A DNA stretch of 64,000 nt from Actinoplanes sp. L3-i22 (GTDB taxonomy: Bacteria > Actinomycetota > Actinomycetes > Mycobacteriales > Micromonosporaceae): the NCBI RefSeq assembly GCF_019704555.1, contig NZ_AP024745.1:7200501-7264500 (forward strand). Direction: 5' to 3'. Below the pieces are notes generated by a model. It was not told the DNA's origin. It did not search any database and saw nothing but the letters and a program-made list of their open reading frames with translations. The position numbers were made by a program, and so were the translations under genes. Within the stretch, counting starts at the first letter, position 1, and each line of letters starts with the position of its first letter. Of the stretch, positions 7,177 through 15,492 are shown piece by piece.

Positions 7177-8058
7177 ATGAACGTCTTCCTGACCGGCGCC
7201 ACCGGCCACATCGGCTCGGCGGTCCTGCCCGCCCTGATCTCCGCGGGCCACTCGGTCACGGCGCTGGTGCGCTCCGCGGAGAAGGCGGCGACCGTCCGCG
7301 CCGCCGGCGCCGGGGCAGTCATCGGCGACATTCAAAACCATGATTTGGTACGCCGTCTGGCCGCCGATGCCGAAGCCGTGCTCGCCACCGCCTCGCCGGG
7401 CGACGCGACCAGCAGCACGGTCGAGACCGCGTTCGCCGAGGCCGTCCTCGACGGCCTGCGGCCGGGCGCCACGTTCCTGCGCACCGGTGGCGTCTGGGTG
7501 CACGGCGCCGGGCCGGACCTCACCGAGGACACCCCGCGCAACGCCCCGCCCCTGGTCGCGTGGCGCGAGGAGCTGGACTCGCGGGTCCTGACCGCGGCCG
7601 GGATCCGGTCGATCCTGATCGAGCCGGGCCTGGTCTACGGCAACGGCGCCGGCATCCCCACCCTGGTCTTCGCGGGCGAGCGGACCGGCGACCCGGCCGC
7701 GCTGCGCCTGGTCGGCCCGGGCACCCAGCACTGGACCAGCGTGCACGTCGACGACCTGGCCGAGCTGTACGTGGCGGCGCTCGACCAGGCCGAGAGCGGT
7801 TCGGTGTACCTCGGCGTCAGCGGCGACAACCCGACGGTCCGCGAGCTGGGCGAGGCCGCCTCCCGCCGGCTGGGTCTCGACGGCCGGGTGGTGCCCGAGG
7901 ACGCCACCGCGCTGGTCGAGCGGCTCGGCGGCTTCGGCGCGGCCCTGCTGCTCGACCAGCAGGCCACCGGCGAGAAGGCCCGTCGCGAGCTGGCCTGGAA
8001 GCCGTCCCGCCGGTCGCTGATCGAGGAGTTCGCCGCCGGCGCCTACGACCCCGCCTGA
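7177..8058 (+). CDS. NAD(P)-dependent epimerase/reductase (extended/atypical SDR)
   Basis: A Rossmann start MNVFLTGATGHIGSAV gives the TGATGxIG nucleotide motif of SDR epimerases and NmrA-like reductases (293 residues). The Tyr-x-x-x-Lys pair of classical SDRs is not obvious. The late segment HVDDLAELY is typical of epimerase-like proteins. ATG 7177 is chosen because the glycine motif must be N-terminal and GAGGAG lies upstream. It is divergent from the LysR gene, its probable regulator. The stop overlaps the convergent HbpS-like gene by 16 bases. Confidence 0.82.
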   Translation: MNVFLTGATGHIGSAVLPALISAGHSVTALVRSAEKAATVRAAGAGAVIGDIQNHDLVRRLAADAEAVLATASPGDATSSTVETAFAEAVLDGLRPGATFLRTGGVWVHGAGPDLTEDTPRNAPPLVAWREELDSRVLTAAGIRSILIEPGLVYGNGAGIPTLVFAGERTGDPAALRLVGPGTQHWTSVHVDDLAELYVAALDQAESGSVYLGVSGDNPTVRELGEAASRRLGLDGRVVPEDATALVERLGGFGAALLLDQQATGEKARRELAWKPSRRSLIEEFAAGAYDPA

Positions 8059-8495
8059 CCTTCGAGGGCGGAGTGGGCGATGGCGGCCAGGCCCGCTGAC
8101 GCGATTCGTTCGTCGTCGCTCCAGTGGCCGCCGCTGACCCCGATCCCGCCGACCGTCTGCCGACCGGCGGTGATCGGAAGCCCGCCGCCGAACGTGACGA
8201 TCCGCTGGATCTGGGCGGGCACGCCGAGCGCCAGCGGCGCGTCGCGCTCCAGCATCTCGTGCCAGGCCGCGGTGGACAGCCCGAATCCGGCCGCGGTGTA
8301 CGCCTTGTCGGTCGCCACCTGCACGGTGATGACCGGCGCGCCGTCCATCCGGGCGAACGCGGTCAGGTGCCCACCGGCGTCGACCACGGCGATCGACGAC
8401 GGGATGCCGCTGCGCTCGGCCGCGGCCAGGGCGGCGTCGAGCATGGCGCGGGCGGCATGCTCGGTCAGGGCGGGAACGGTACGGAAGGGGTTCAT
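8043..8495 (-). CDS. GlcG/HbpS-like (DUF336) protein
   Basis: The 150-residue product is a standard-length GlcG/HbpS domain: helix with AMLDAALAAAERSG, strand IAVVDAGGHLTAFARMDGA, KAYTAAGF, FGGGLPI and GGIGVSGG. Members bind haem or corrinoids or accompany catabolic genes of unknown role. ATG 8495 has GGAG seven bases upstream. It lies 29 bases downstream of the MFS gene, so the two probably share an mRNA controlled by the MarR protein at 9808. Confidence 0.85.
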   Translation of the reverse strand: MNPFRTVPALTEHAARAMLDAALAAAERSGIPSSIAVVDAGGHLTAFARMDGAPVITVQVATDKAYTAAGFGLSTAAWHEMLERDAPLALGVPAQIQRIVTFGGGLPITAGRQTVGGIGVSGGHWSDDERIASAGLAAIAHSALEGQAGS

Positions 8496-8524
8496 GACAT
8501 CTCCAGGATCTGAGCGGACGAGGG

Positions 8525-9721
8525 TCAGGCGCGGGCGGTCACCGGCGTGCCGGGACTTACCGGTCGACGCGTGCCGGGGCGTGGCTCCACCGGGATGACG
8601 GCGGCGGCCAGCAGCGGAAAGATCAGGATGGTGGCGAACGCCGGCCCGTACCCGATCGCGCCGATCAGCGCGCCGATCGCCGGCGGGGTGGCCGTGCCGA
8701 CCGCATTCTGGGCCGTGTTCTGGATGCCGAGCGCCCGGCCCGACCAGTCCCGTCCCGCGTACTCGGCGACCGCGGTGAACGCCAGACCGTTCGGACTGAC
8801 CGTGAGGACCGCGGCGGCCAGCAGCACGGCGACCGAGAATCCGGTCGGCGCGGTGGCGGCCAGCAGGGCGACGACGGCGACGATCGCCAGCGCCACGGTC
8901 CGCATCGGACGCAGCCGGGAACCCGCCCGGTCGGACCACCAGCCCGCGGCCAGCCGGGCGACCGCGCCGCCGATCTGCCCCGCGGCGAGCACGCGTCCGG
9001 CCGCGGTGGCCGTGAAGTGGTGCTGGTCGACCAGGAAGACCAGCGCGAACGTGGCGACGGTGAACTGCGGCACGATCAGCAGCGCGCTGGCGGCGTGCAC
9101 CCGCCACAGCACCGGTGTGCGGTAGGGCGAGCCGGTTCGTGCGGCGTCCCCGGTCGTCACCCGGGCCGGGTCGCGGACCAGCACGGCGACCAGCCCGGCC
9201 GAGGCCAGGCTCAGCACGGCGAGCAGCAGGATCGCGGGCGCCACCCCGGACCCGGAGAGCGCGGGCAGCGCCACGGCGGCGACCGCGACCCCCGCGGGCT
9301 GAGCGGTCTGCCGCAGGCCCATGGCCAGCCCGCGCTCCTCGGCCCGGAACCACCCCATGATCAGCCGGCCGCTGGAGGCGTGCACGGCGGCGCCCGCGGC
9401 GCCGGCCAGCAGGAAGCACAGCCCGAGCCGGACCGGGTCGTGCATCCGGGTGGCGACCAGCAGGATCGCGCCGGACCCGGCCAGCCCGGCGGAGAGCACG
9501 AGACGCTCGCCCCACCGGTCGGCCGCGGCGCCCCAGGCGATCAGCGTGGTGAGCAGCCCGGCGGTGGGCGCGGCGGCGATCAGTCCGGCGGTGGCCAGGG
9601 ACAGGCCGTCGGCGCGCAGGGCGGGGATCAGATAGGCGAGGCCGAACTGGAAGGCGCAGCCGCTGGTCATGGCGATCATGCCGATCGCCAGGACGAGCCA
9701 GCGCCGCGGTGAGGGTTGCAC
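8525..9721 (-). CDS. Major facilitator superfamily transporter
   Basis: The 398-residue protein has about twelve membrane helices in two halves with the MFS loop 2-3 signature (AAADRWGERLV) near residue 66 and its counterpart WWSDRAGSRL in the second half. The direction and substrate are not predictable; small CynX/NarK-like or OFA-like carriers are similar in layout. GTG 9721 has GGGAGAG just upstream. The gene is divergent from the MarR gene and upstream of the HbpS-like gene. Confidence 0.88.
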   Translation of the reverse strand: MQPSPRRWLVLAIGMIAMTSGCAFQFGLAYLIPALRADGLSLATAGLIAAAPTAGLLTTLIAWGAAADRWGERLVLSAGLAGSGAILLVATRMHDPVRLGLCFLLAGAAGAAVHASSGRLIMGWFRAEERGLAMGLRQTAQPAGVAVAAVALPALSGSGVAPAILLLAVLSLASAGLVAVLVRDPARVTTGDAARTGSPYRTPVLWRVHAASALLIVPQFTVATFALVFLVDQHHFTATAAGRVLAAGQIGGAVARLAAGWWSDRAGSRLRPMRTVALAIVAVVALLAATAPTGFSVAVLLAAAVLTVSPNGLAFTAVAEYAGRDWSGRALGIQNTAQNAVGTATPPAIGALIGAIGYGPAFATILIFPLLAAAVIPVEPRPGTRRPVSPGTPVTARA

Positions 9722-9741
9722 GAGACTCTCCCGATGCCGAT

Positions 9742-9800
9742 GGTTATCAGATGTCGAATAGCCAACAGCATGCTGATAGCAATGCGCAACCTGTTAAGGT
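9742..9800. promoter_or_regulatory. MarR/MFS divergent operator-promoter
   Basis: The region holds the perfect palindrome CAGCATGCTG, embedded in a larger inverted TATCAG...CTGATA pair, and a plus-strand -10 TAAGGT (9795-9800). The palindrome covers the -35 of the MarR gene and lies upstream of the MFS start, suited to repression of both by MarR. Confidence 0.5.
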
Positions 9801-9807
9801 GGGTGAC

Positions 9808-10245
9808 GTGCACTACTCCGAGCGCCTGCTGGGCTACGTCAAACGCGCCGAGCAGACGACTCAGGCCGCCAAGGAACGGGTGCTGCGCGAGTTCGCGATG
9901 ACCCCGGCCCAGCAGAGCGCGCTCGCCGTCCTGTCCGACAACGACGGCATCACGGCCGCCGAGCTGGCCCGCCGGTGCGCGGTCACGCCGCAGACGATGA
10001 ACAGCACGCTCGGCCGCCTGGAGCAGCGAGGCCTGATCGAGCGCCGCCCGCACCCCGTGCACGGCACCCTCATCGAGATCCGCCTGACCCCCGCCGGCAC
10101 CGACCTGTTCACCCGCGCCGACGCCCGAGTCGCCCACCTCGACGAACGACTCGCCCAGGCCCTGCACCCCCACGAGCTGGCCACCCTCAAGTCCCTGCTC
10201 GACAAGGTCACCGAAACAGCCCGCTCCGAACCAGAAACCCCCTGA
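9808..10245 (+). CDS. MarR-family transcriptional regulator
   Basis: The 145-residue product from GTG 9808 has the MarR winged helix (ITAAELARRCAVTPQTMNSTLGRLEQRGLIERR) flanked by dimerisation helices. GTG 9808 follows TAAGGT by seven bases, which argues for leaderless translation and against the upstream ATG at 9751. It probably represses itself and the divergent MFS-HbpS operon, releasing on binding a small phenolic-type ligand, as is usual in the family. Confidence 0.88.
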   Translation: MHYSERLLGYVKRAEQTTQAAKERVLREFAMTPAQQSALAVLSDNDGITAAELARRCAVTPQTMNSTLGRLEQRGLIERRPHPVHGTLIEIRLTPAGTDLFTRADARVAHLDERLAQALHPHELATLKSLLDKVTETARSEPETP

Positions 10246-10315
10246 CCAAAACCCATTTCCGGGTACGGGCGCGGAACGAACGTACGGGAAAGCCTTTGGT
10301 CGTTTGATTTGCGAG

Positions 10316-11332
10316 ATGGCACGCACGACACAGGGACTCAGCTTGTCGCCGACCCGCATCGCCTACCGGGAGCTGCCGGACTCCGTCCAGGAGCACGTCG
10401 GCGCGATCATCGGGCCCGTCATCGCCGCCGACTCGGCGGCTGAAGGGCTCAACAGCTCCGTCGCCGCCAGGCTGCACACTCCCGGCGGCCGCTACTTCGT
10501 CAAGGCCCTGCCGGTCGCGCATCGCTGGGCCTGGACCCAGCAACGCGAAGCAGAGGTCGCGCCGCACGTCGCCACCGTCGGAGCGGCCCTGATCGCGCGG
10601 ATCGTCGAGGCCGGCTGGGACGTCCTCGTCTTCGAGGCCCTCGAAGGGCACCGCGCCGACTACACGCCGGGCTCGCCGGATCTCGGACACGTCGCCCGGC
10701 TCCTCGCCCGCATCGGCGAGCTGCGCTGCCCGGACACGACCCTGCGACTGGCCGAGCAGCGGCTCGCCGCCTACACCAGCAAGGATCTGCTGCACCACTT
10801 CGCCGGCGAGAGCCTGCTGCACACCGACCTGAACCCGGCCAACGTCCTCGTCACCGGCGAAGAGGCCCGCATCGTCGACTGGGGCTGGGCCACCCGCGGC
10901 GCTGCCTGGCTCGACGCCGCCTACTGGGTGAGCTGGCTGATCACCGCCGGCCACCGCCCCGCCCAAGCCGAACAGCAGGCCGGGCGGATCCCGTCCTGGC
11001 GGGCCGCGCCGGCCGCGGGGATCACGGCGTTCGCCGAGGCCAACGCGAACGTGTGGGCGGAGATCGGGACGGGAAGCACCGATCCCTGGACCCTCGGCAT
11101 CATGGCAGCGGCCGAGACGTGGCGGCGGCATCGGCACGATGGACCCGCGGCCGGGCCACCAGCTGGGACCGGCGCGAGGCAGCCGGTCAGCTCGGGATCA
11201 GGCGGCGCCGAAGGACAGGGCCATCAGGGCAACGTCGTCGTCGATGTGGCCGAGGGTGGTGAGGAGGCCGGTCAGCGCGTCGACCGCAGCCGGAGCCGTG
11301 GTGGGCGCGAGCCCGGCCAGGAAGGCCTGTAA
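10316..11332 (+). CDS. Aminoglycoside phosphotransferase (APH)-family kinase
   Basis: The core contains HTDLNPANV (catalytic Asp and Asn) and DWGWA (metal Asp), the APH/choline-kinase signatures. An N-terminal lobe with FVKALPV supplies the ATP lysine. Substrate is unknown; such orphan kinases in actinobacteria rarely give resistance. The last ~65 residues are Gly/Arg-rich, look like read-through into the oppositely oriented RsbP gene (134-base overlap) and may reflect a lost stop or frameshift near 11140. ATG 10316 is the best early start. Confidence 0.72.
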   Translation: MARTTQGLSLSPTRIAYRELPDSVQEHVGAIIGPVIAADSAAEGLNSSVAARLHTPGGRYFVKALPVAHRWAWTQQREAEVAPHVATVGAALIARIVEAGWDVLVFEALEGHRADYTPGSPDLGHVARLLARIGELRCPDTTLRLAEQRLAAYTSKDLLHHFAGESLLHTDLNPANVLVTGEEARIVDWGWATRGAAWLDAAYWVSWLITAGHRPAQAEQQAGRIPSWRAAPAAGITAFAEANANVWAEIGTGSTDPWTLGIMAAAETWRRHRHDGPAAGPPAGTGARQPVSSGSGGAEGQGHQGNVVVDVAEGGEEAGQRVDRSRSRGGREPGQEGL

Positions 11333-12418
11333 CGCCTCCTCGCCGTACCGCTCCGGGCTCGGCCCGGCATGCGCTTCGAGCAGCCCGTCGCTGTAGAGGA
11401 TCAGCGTGTCGCCGGGTGCCAGGTCGAGGGTCCGCGTCACGATGCGCGGCGTCCGCAGGCTGCCGATCAGGGTCCCACCGGTGGTCGGCTGGGCTTCGAC
11501 CGTGCCGTCGGCGCGCAGCAGCATCGGGGCGGGATGCCCGCCCCCGGCGATGGTGATCGAGCAGCCGCCCGCGGTGGGGACCAGCGTCCCGAAGACGACC
11601 GTGCAGTGCCGGTGCGAGTCGCTGTCATAGCCCTGGCGCAGAACGGTGTTGAGGTGCGCCAGCACCGCGGCCGGCGCCGGCTCGTACGCCGCCGCGGTAC
11701 GCAGGGTGTACCGGGCCGCCGCCGTGGTGGCCGCCGCCGCGAGCCCTTTGCCGCACACGTCGCCGAGGAAGAACCCCCATCGCCCGCCGTCGAGCGGGAA
11801 CAGGTCGTAGAAGTCGCCGCCGATCCGATCCGCGGACGCCATGTGGTAGTACGCGGCGGCCCGCATCCCCGGCGGCGCGAGCAGCATGTCCGGCAGGAGA
11901 CTGTGCTGCAGCCCGGCGATCAGCCCGCGCAGGCGTTCCCGCTCGGCGTCGGCCTCGCGCCGGGCGTGCAGCAGTTCCTGCTCGTACGCGCGACGTTCGC
12001 GCGCGTCGAAGACGGTGGTGCGGATCAGCATCGGCTGGCCGTCGATGCCGGTCTTGATCGCGGACGTGACGAGCACCGGCAGCCGGGAGCCGTCCGCGCG
12101 CCGGAGTTCGAGGGCGATCCCGTTGACCTCACCCCGCATCTGCAGCAGCGGCGCGAAGTGGGTCTCGTGGTAGAGCCGCCCGCCGACGGTGAGCAGGTCG
12201 CTGAAGCGCTTTTGCCCGACGAGTTCTTCGCGGGTGTACCCCAGCCAGCCCAGCAACGTCGTATTGATCTTGGCGATCGTGCCGTCCAGCAGCGTCGACA
12301 GGTTGCCGCACGGCGCGGTGTCGTACAGGTCGTCGATGTTGTCCTCCAGCATCGCCGGAAACGCCGACGCCTGCACCGGGATGCGGCGCGACCCGGTGCG
12401 CGGTGCGGGCTCGGTCAC
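11198..12418 (-). CDS. rsbP: PAS-SpoIIE (PP2C) serine phosphatase, RsbP-like
   Basis: The 406-residue protein has a PAS domain (about 20-125, with GWLGYTREELVGQ), a coiled-coil linker rich in Arg/Glu and a C-terminal SpoIIE-type PP2C phosphatase (GGDFYDLF, GDVCGKG, YSDGL, DDVALM). This is the architecture of Bacillus RsbP, which dephosphorylates an anti-anti-sigma factor under energy stress. GTG 12418 overlaps the stop of the RsbQ-like gene as GTGA, showing translational coupling to its presumed partner. The anti-sigma partners are not in the window. Confidence 0.85.
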   Translation of the reverse strand: MTEPAPRTGSRRIPVQASAFPAMLEDNIDDLYDTAPCGNLSTLLDGTIAKINTTLLGWLGYTREELVGQKRFSDLLTVGGRLYHETHFAPLLQMRGEVNGIALELRRADGSRLPVLVTSAIKTGIDGQPMLIRTTVFDARERRAYEQELLHARREADAERERLRGLIAGLQHSLLPDMLLAPPGMRAAAYYHMASADRIGGDFYDLFPLDGGRWGFFLGDVCGKGLAAAATTAAARYTLRTAAAYEPAPAAVLAHLNTVLRQGYDSDSHRHCTVVFGTLVPTAGGCSITIAGGGHPAPMLLRADGTVEAQPTTGGTLIGSLRTPRIVTRTLDLAPGDTLILYSDGLLEAHAGPSPERYGEEALQAFLAGLAPTTAPAAVDALTGLLTTLGHIDDDVALMALSFGAA

Positions 12419-13227
12419 CGGCGCCCGGTCACGGAAGCCACGAAGGCGGCGATGGCCTGGGCGGTGGCCTGCGGCGCGCTCAGCTGCGGGCAGTGTCCGG
12501 TGGCGTCCAGGGTGACCAGCCGGCTGCCCGGGATCCGGGCGTGGACGTACGCGCCGACCTCGGGCGGCGCGATCGCGTCGTTCGCCGACTCCAGCACCAG
12601 CGTCGGCACGGTCACCCGGGACAGGTCGGCGCGCTGGTCGGACAGGAAGGTGACCCGGGCGAACGACCTGGCGACGGCCGGGTCGGTGCGGCAGAAGCTG
12701 TCGGTCAGCTCCTGGCCCAGCTCCGGCCGGTCCGGGTTCCCCATGATCACCGGGGCCATGGTGGCCGACCAGCCCAGGTAGTTGCTGTCCAGCGAGTCCA
12801 GCAGCTCGTCGATGTCCGCGCGGCTGAACCCGCCGCGGTAGTCGTCCTGGTCGATGTAACACGGCGACGGCGTCAGCAGGACCAGCCCGGCGAACCGGTC
12901 CGGCTCCGCGGCGGCGGCCAGCACCCCGATCATCGAGCTGACCGAGTGGCCGACGAAGATCACGTCACGCAGGTCGAGGTCCCGGCAGATCTCCAGGACG
13001 TCGCGGGCGTAGCCGTCGAGGGTCGAGTACCGCTCCGGGTCCCAGGCCGCCGGGTCGGAGCGGCCCGCGCCGACGTAGTCGAAGAGCAGCAGCCGGGACT
13101 GCTCGCCCAGGCGGGCGGTGACCTGCCGCCACATGTTCTGGTCGCATCCGAACCCGTGGGCGAGCATCACCACCGGACCGTCGGCCCGGCCCGCGAAGGT
13201 GATGTTGCTCCGTGCCCGAACGTCCAT
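12415..13227 (-). CDS. rsbQ: RsbQ-like alpha/beta hydrolase
   Basis: The 270-residue protein matches RsbQ closely in length and motifs: HGFGCDQNMW, LFDYVGAGRSD, YARDVLEICRDLDL, GHSVSS and PSPCYIDQDDYRGGF. The triad is Ser95, Asp217 and His245, nearly the positions in Bacillus RsbQ. RsbQ is needed to activate RsbP, presumably by delivering or hydrolysing a small hydrophobic ligand; plant D14/KAI2 receptors share this fold. ATG 13227 gives the family-standard N terminus. Adjacent coupling to the PAS-PP2C gene strongly supports the assignment. Confidence 0.9.
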   Translation of the reverse strand: MDVRARSNITFAGRADGPVVMLAHGFGCDQNMWRQVTARLGEQSRLLLFDYVGAGRSDPAAWDPERYSTLDGYARDVLEICRDLDLRDVIFVGHSVSSMIGVLAAAAEPDRFAGLVLLTPSPCYIDQDDYRGGFSRADIDELLDSLDSNYLGWSATMAPVIMGNPDRPELGQELTDSFCRTDPAVARSFARVTFLSDQRADLSRVTVPTLVLESANDAIAPPEVGAYVHARIPGSRLVTLDATGHCPQLSAPQATAQAIAAFVASVTGRR

Positions 13228-13366
13228 GCCGGTAAGTGTCGCACCCGGCCGGCCGGGGCGATGAATCCGATGATCCGCCCCGAGACGCCCCCGAATATCG
13301 GTAATGCGGCACTTAACCACCCGATACCACATAAATTGGGAGAAATATAGCCCTGAAGGTAGGAAA

Positions 13367-14122
13367 ATGATCAAGACACGCAAGACTCTGCCGCTCCTCG
13401 CCACCCTGGTGGCGCTCACCGTGCCCGCGTCCGTGCTGCCCGCGAGCCCGGCCGGGGCCACGGCCGGCTCACCGTCCGCCGAGACCTCGCCGGAGAGCAT
13501 CCTGGTCACCGGCACCGGCCAGGTGTCCGGCAAGCCCGACACCCTGACCGCGAACTTCGGGGTGGAGACCAGTGCGTCCACCGTCGGCGACGCGCTGAAC
13601 CGGGCCAACGCCGCCACTGCCAGGATGCGCGACGCGCTGGTCCGCGGCGGACTGTCCACCGCCGACGCGCAGACCTCGGACATCGGCATCACCGCGCGGC
13701 GCGGCAAGGACGACCGGATCACCGGCTACACGGTGAACCAGGGCCTGGTGGCGAAGATCCGGAACCTGCCGAAGGCCGGGGCGCTCATCTCCGCGGCCGT
13801 CGCGGCGGGCGGGGACGCCGCGCGGCTCAACGGCGTCTCGTTCGCGATCGAGGACGACGCCGCGCTGCTCACCGAGGCCCGGAAGAAGGCGTTCGCCGAC
13901 GCGCGCGCCAAGGCCGAGGTCTACGCCCACGCGGCGGGCCGCCCGCTCGGCCGGGTGGTCCGGGTCAGCGAGGACGCTCCCGGCTACAGCGGCCCGATGG
14001 GCCTGAAGAGCATGACGTACGCCGACGCGAGCGTCCCGATCGAGCCGGGCCGCCAGCAGCTGTCCGTCACCGTCACCGTGGAGTGGGCCCTGAACCCGGT
14101 CGCCCCGGCGCCGAAGCCGTAA
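13367..14122 (+). CDS. Exported SIMPL-domain (DUF541) protein
   Basis: A clear signal peptide (MIKTRKTLPLLATLVALTVP then ASP...AGA) precedes a SIMPL domain: ILVTGTGQVSGKPD, two repeats with long helices and the final strand QQLSVTVTVEW. Length 251 is typical. Family members are periplasmic or surface proteins of poorly known role, some linked to signalling or oxidative stress. ATG 13367 has AAGGTAGG just upstream. The end overlaps the convergent kinase gene by 50 bases. Confidence 0.88.
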   Translation: MIKTRKTLPLLATLVALTVPASVLPASPAGATAGSPSAETSPESILVTGTGQVSGKPDTLTANFGVETSASTVGDALNRANAATARMRDALVRGGLSTADAQTSDIGITARRGKDDRITGYTVNQGLVAKIRNLPKAGALISAAVAAGGDAARLNGVSFAIEDDAALLTEARKKAFADARAKAEVYAHAAGRPLGRVVRVSEDAPGYSGPMGLKSMTYADASVPIEPGRQQLSVTVTVEWALNPVAPAPKP

Positions 14123-15458
14123 GCCGCACGGTCACCACCGCGCCACCCAGCGGCGGCCCGTTGCGCAGCTCGACGGTGCCGCCGTGGCCGGTGACGACCG
14201 CCCGCACGATCGACAGCCCGAGCCCGGCCCCGCCGGTGGCCGACCGGGCCGCGTCCCCGCGGACGAACCGTTCGAACGCGGAGTCGAGCAGGCCGGGCGG
14301 GAAGCCGGGCCCGTCGTCGGCCCATTCCAGGTCGACGGCCCCGCCGCGGCCGGCGGTCACGGTCACCCGGACCTCGCCGGCGCCGGCCGCACCGCTGTTC
14401 GCGGCGAGGTTGCCCAGCACCTGACGCAGCCGGTCGGTGTCCGCCTCGGCGAGCGCCGGGTCGCCGTACACGGAGATCCGCAGTTGATTTATCGGCGCGA
14501 GGACGCGCGCCTCGGCCTGGGCAAGATCGGTCACGTCGGTCGGCGCGCGGTGCACCACTAGGGTGCCGGCCCGCTCCCGGGCGAGCAGCAGCAGGTCCTC
14601 GGCGAGCCGGCCCAGCCGGACCACCTGGCCCTGCGCGGCCAGCAGCGACTCGCGGACCTCGGCCGGGTCGTCGACCGCGGCGAGGGCCAGGTCGATCTCG
14701 CCGCGCAGCACCGCGATCGGGGTCCGCAGCTCGTGGCTGGCGTCGTCGACGAACGCGCGTTCCCGGTGGAAGGCGACCGACAGCCGGGACAGCATGCCGC
14801 TGAGCGTGGCGGCCAGCCGGGCGATCTCGTCGTCGCCGGGCACCGCCGGCAGCCGCCGGTCGGAGTCCAGGCTGGAGATCGCCGCGGCCTCCCGGGTGAG
14901 CGCGTCGACCGGGCGCAGCGCGGCCCGCAGCAGCAGCCGGCCGAGCGCGGCGAGGGCCACGATCAGCACCGGGGTGGCCAGCGCGAGGACGATCAACTGG
15001 CGGGTCCCGGCGCGATCGATCGCGGACAGCGGCAGGGCCACGGTGAGGACCTGGCCGGTGCTGCCGACCGGCCGGGACAGCAGCCGGACCGGCATCGGGA
15101 CGCCGGTCGGCCGGGACGGCAGGGTCCCGTCGGTGAAGGTGCGGCCCCGCACCGCGCGGACCTGCTCGGGGGTCAGCAGGATCTGGTCGCGGATCGCGGC
15201 CGCGGTGGCGACCGGCGTGCCGTCGGCGGCGTAGAGCTGGGCGATCGGATCGCCGTGCACCGCGCCCAGGTCGTGACCGCGGACGCTGGCGAGCAGGTCG
15301 TCGCTGCGCGCGGTCAGGTCGGTGTCGACGGCGGCGTCGAGCTGGTGGGCGAGCGCGACGTAGAGCAGCGACAGCGAGACCAGGAGCACGGCGGAGGTGC
15401 CGAGCCCGAAGACCAGGGCCAGCCGGGCACGCAGGGACGTGGGGATCAGACGCCGCAC
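14073..15458 (-). CDS. Two-component sensor histidine kinase (HAMP-HisKA-HATPase)
   Basis: The 461-residue kinase has an N-terminal membrane helix (about 14-40), an extracytoplasmic region, a second helix (about 152-180), HAMP, the phosphoacceptor SHELRTP (His242) and an HATPase domain with DDGPGFP and GLGLSIV. GTG 15458 is seven bases after a minus-strand TAAGGT (15466-15471), so translation is probably leaderless. It is divergent from its likely partner regulator at 15493, an unusual arrangement for OmpR systems. The signal is unknown. Confidence 0.9.
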   Translation of the reverse strand: MRRLIPTSLRARLALVFGLGTSAVLLVSLSLLYVALAHQLDAAVDTDLTARSDDLLASVRGHDLGAVHGDPIAQLYAADGTPVATAAAIRDQILLTPEQVRAVRGRTFTDGTLPSRPTGVPMPVRLLSRPVGSTGQVLTVALPLSAIDRAGTRQLIVLALATPVLIVALAALGRLLLRAALRPVDALTREAAAISSLDSDRRLPAVPGDDEIARLAATLSGMLSRLSVAFHRERAFVDDASHELRTPIAVLRGEIDLALAAVDDPAEVRESLLAAQGQVVRLGRLAEDLLLLARERAGTLVVHRAPTDVTDLAQAEARVLAPINQLRISVYGDPALAEADTDRLRQVLGNLAANSGAAGAGEVRVTVTAGRGGAVDLEWADDGPGFPPGLLDSAFERFVRGDAARSATGGAGLGLSIVRAVVTGHGGTVELRNGPPLGGAVVTVRLTASAPGRPGSGPTPR

Positions 15459-15465
15459 AGGGTCG

Positions 15466-15485
15466 ACCTTACGTGCCCCTATGCT
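15466..15485. promoter_or_regulatory. Face-to-face leaderless promoters of kinase and regulator
   Basis: Only 34 bases separate the two start codons. Minus-strand -10 TAAGGT (15466-15471) is seven bases from the kinase GTG; plus-strand -10 TATGCT (15480-15485) is seven bases from the regulator GTG. Each promoter's -35 must therefore lie inside the other gene, so RNA polymerase can occupy only one at a time. Confidence 0.6.
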
Positions 15486-15492
15486 GGCTGCT

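Noticed and set aside
8043..9515. 490-residue minus-strand fusion ending in the HbpS-like domain
   Set aside because: Its first two thirds are an out-of-frame shadow of the MFS gene; ATG 8495 with a ribosome site gives the normal 150-residue protein.
12415..13722. 435-residue extended hydrolase
   Set aside because: The extension overlaps the promoter and start of the SIMPL gene; ATG 13227 gives the RsbQ-standard length.
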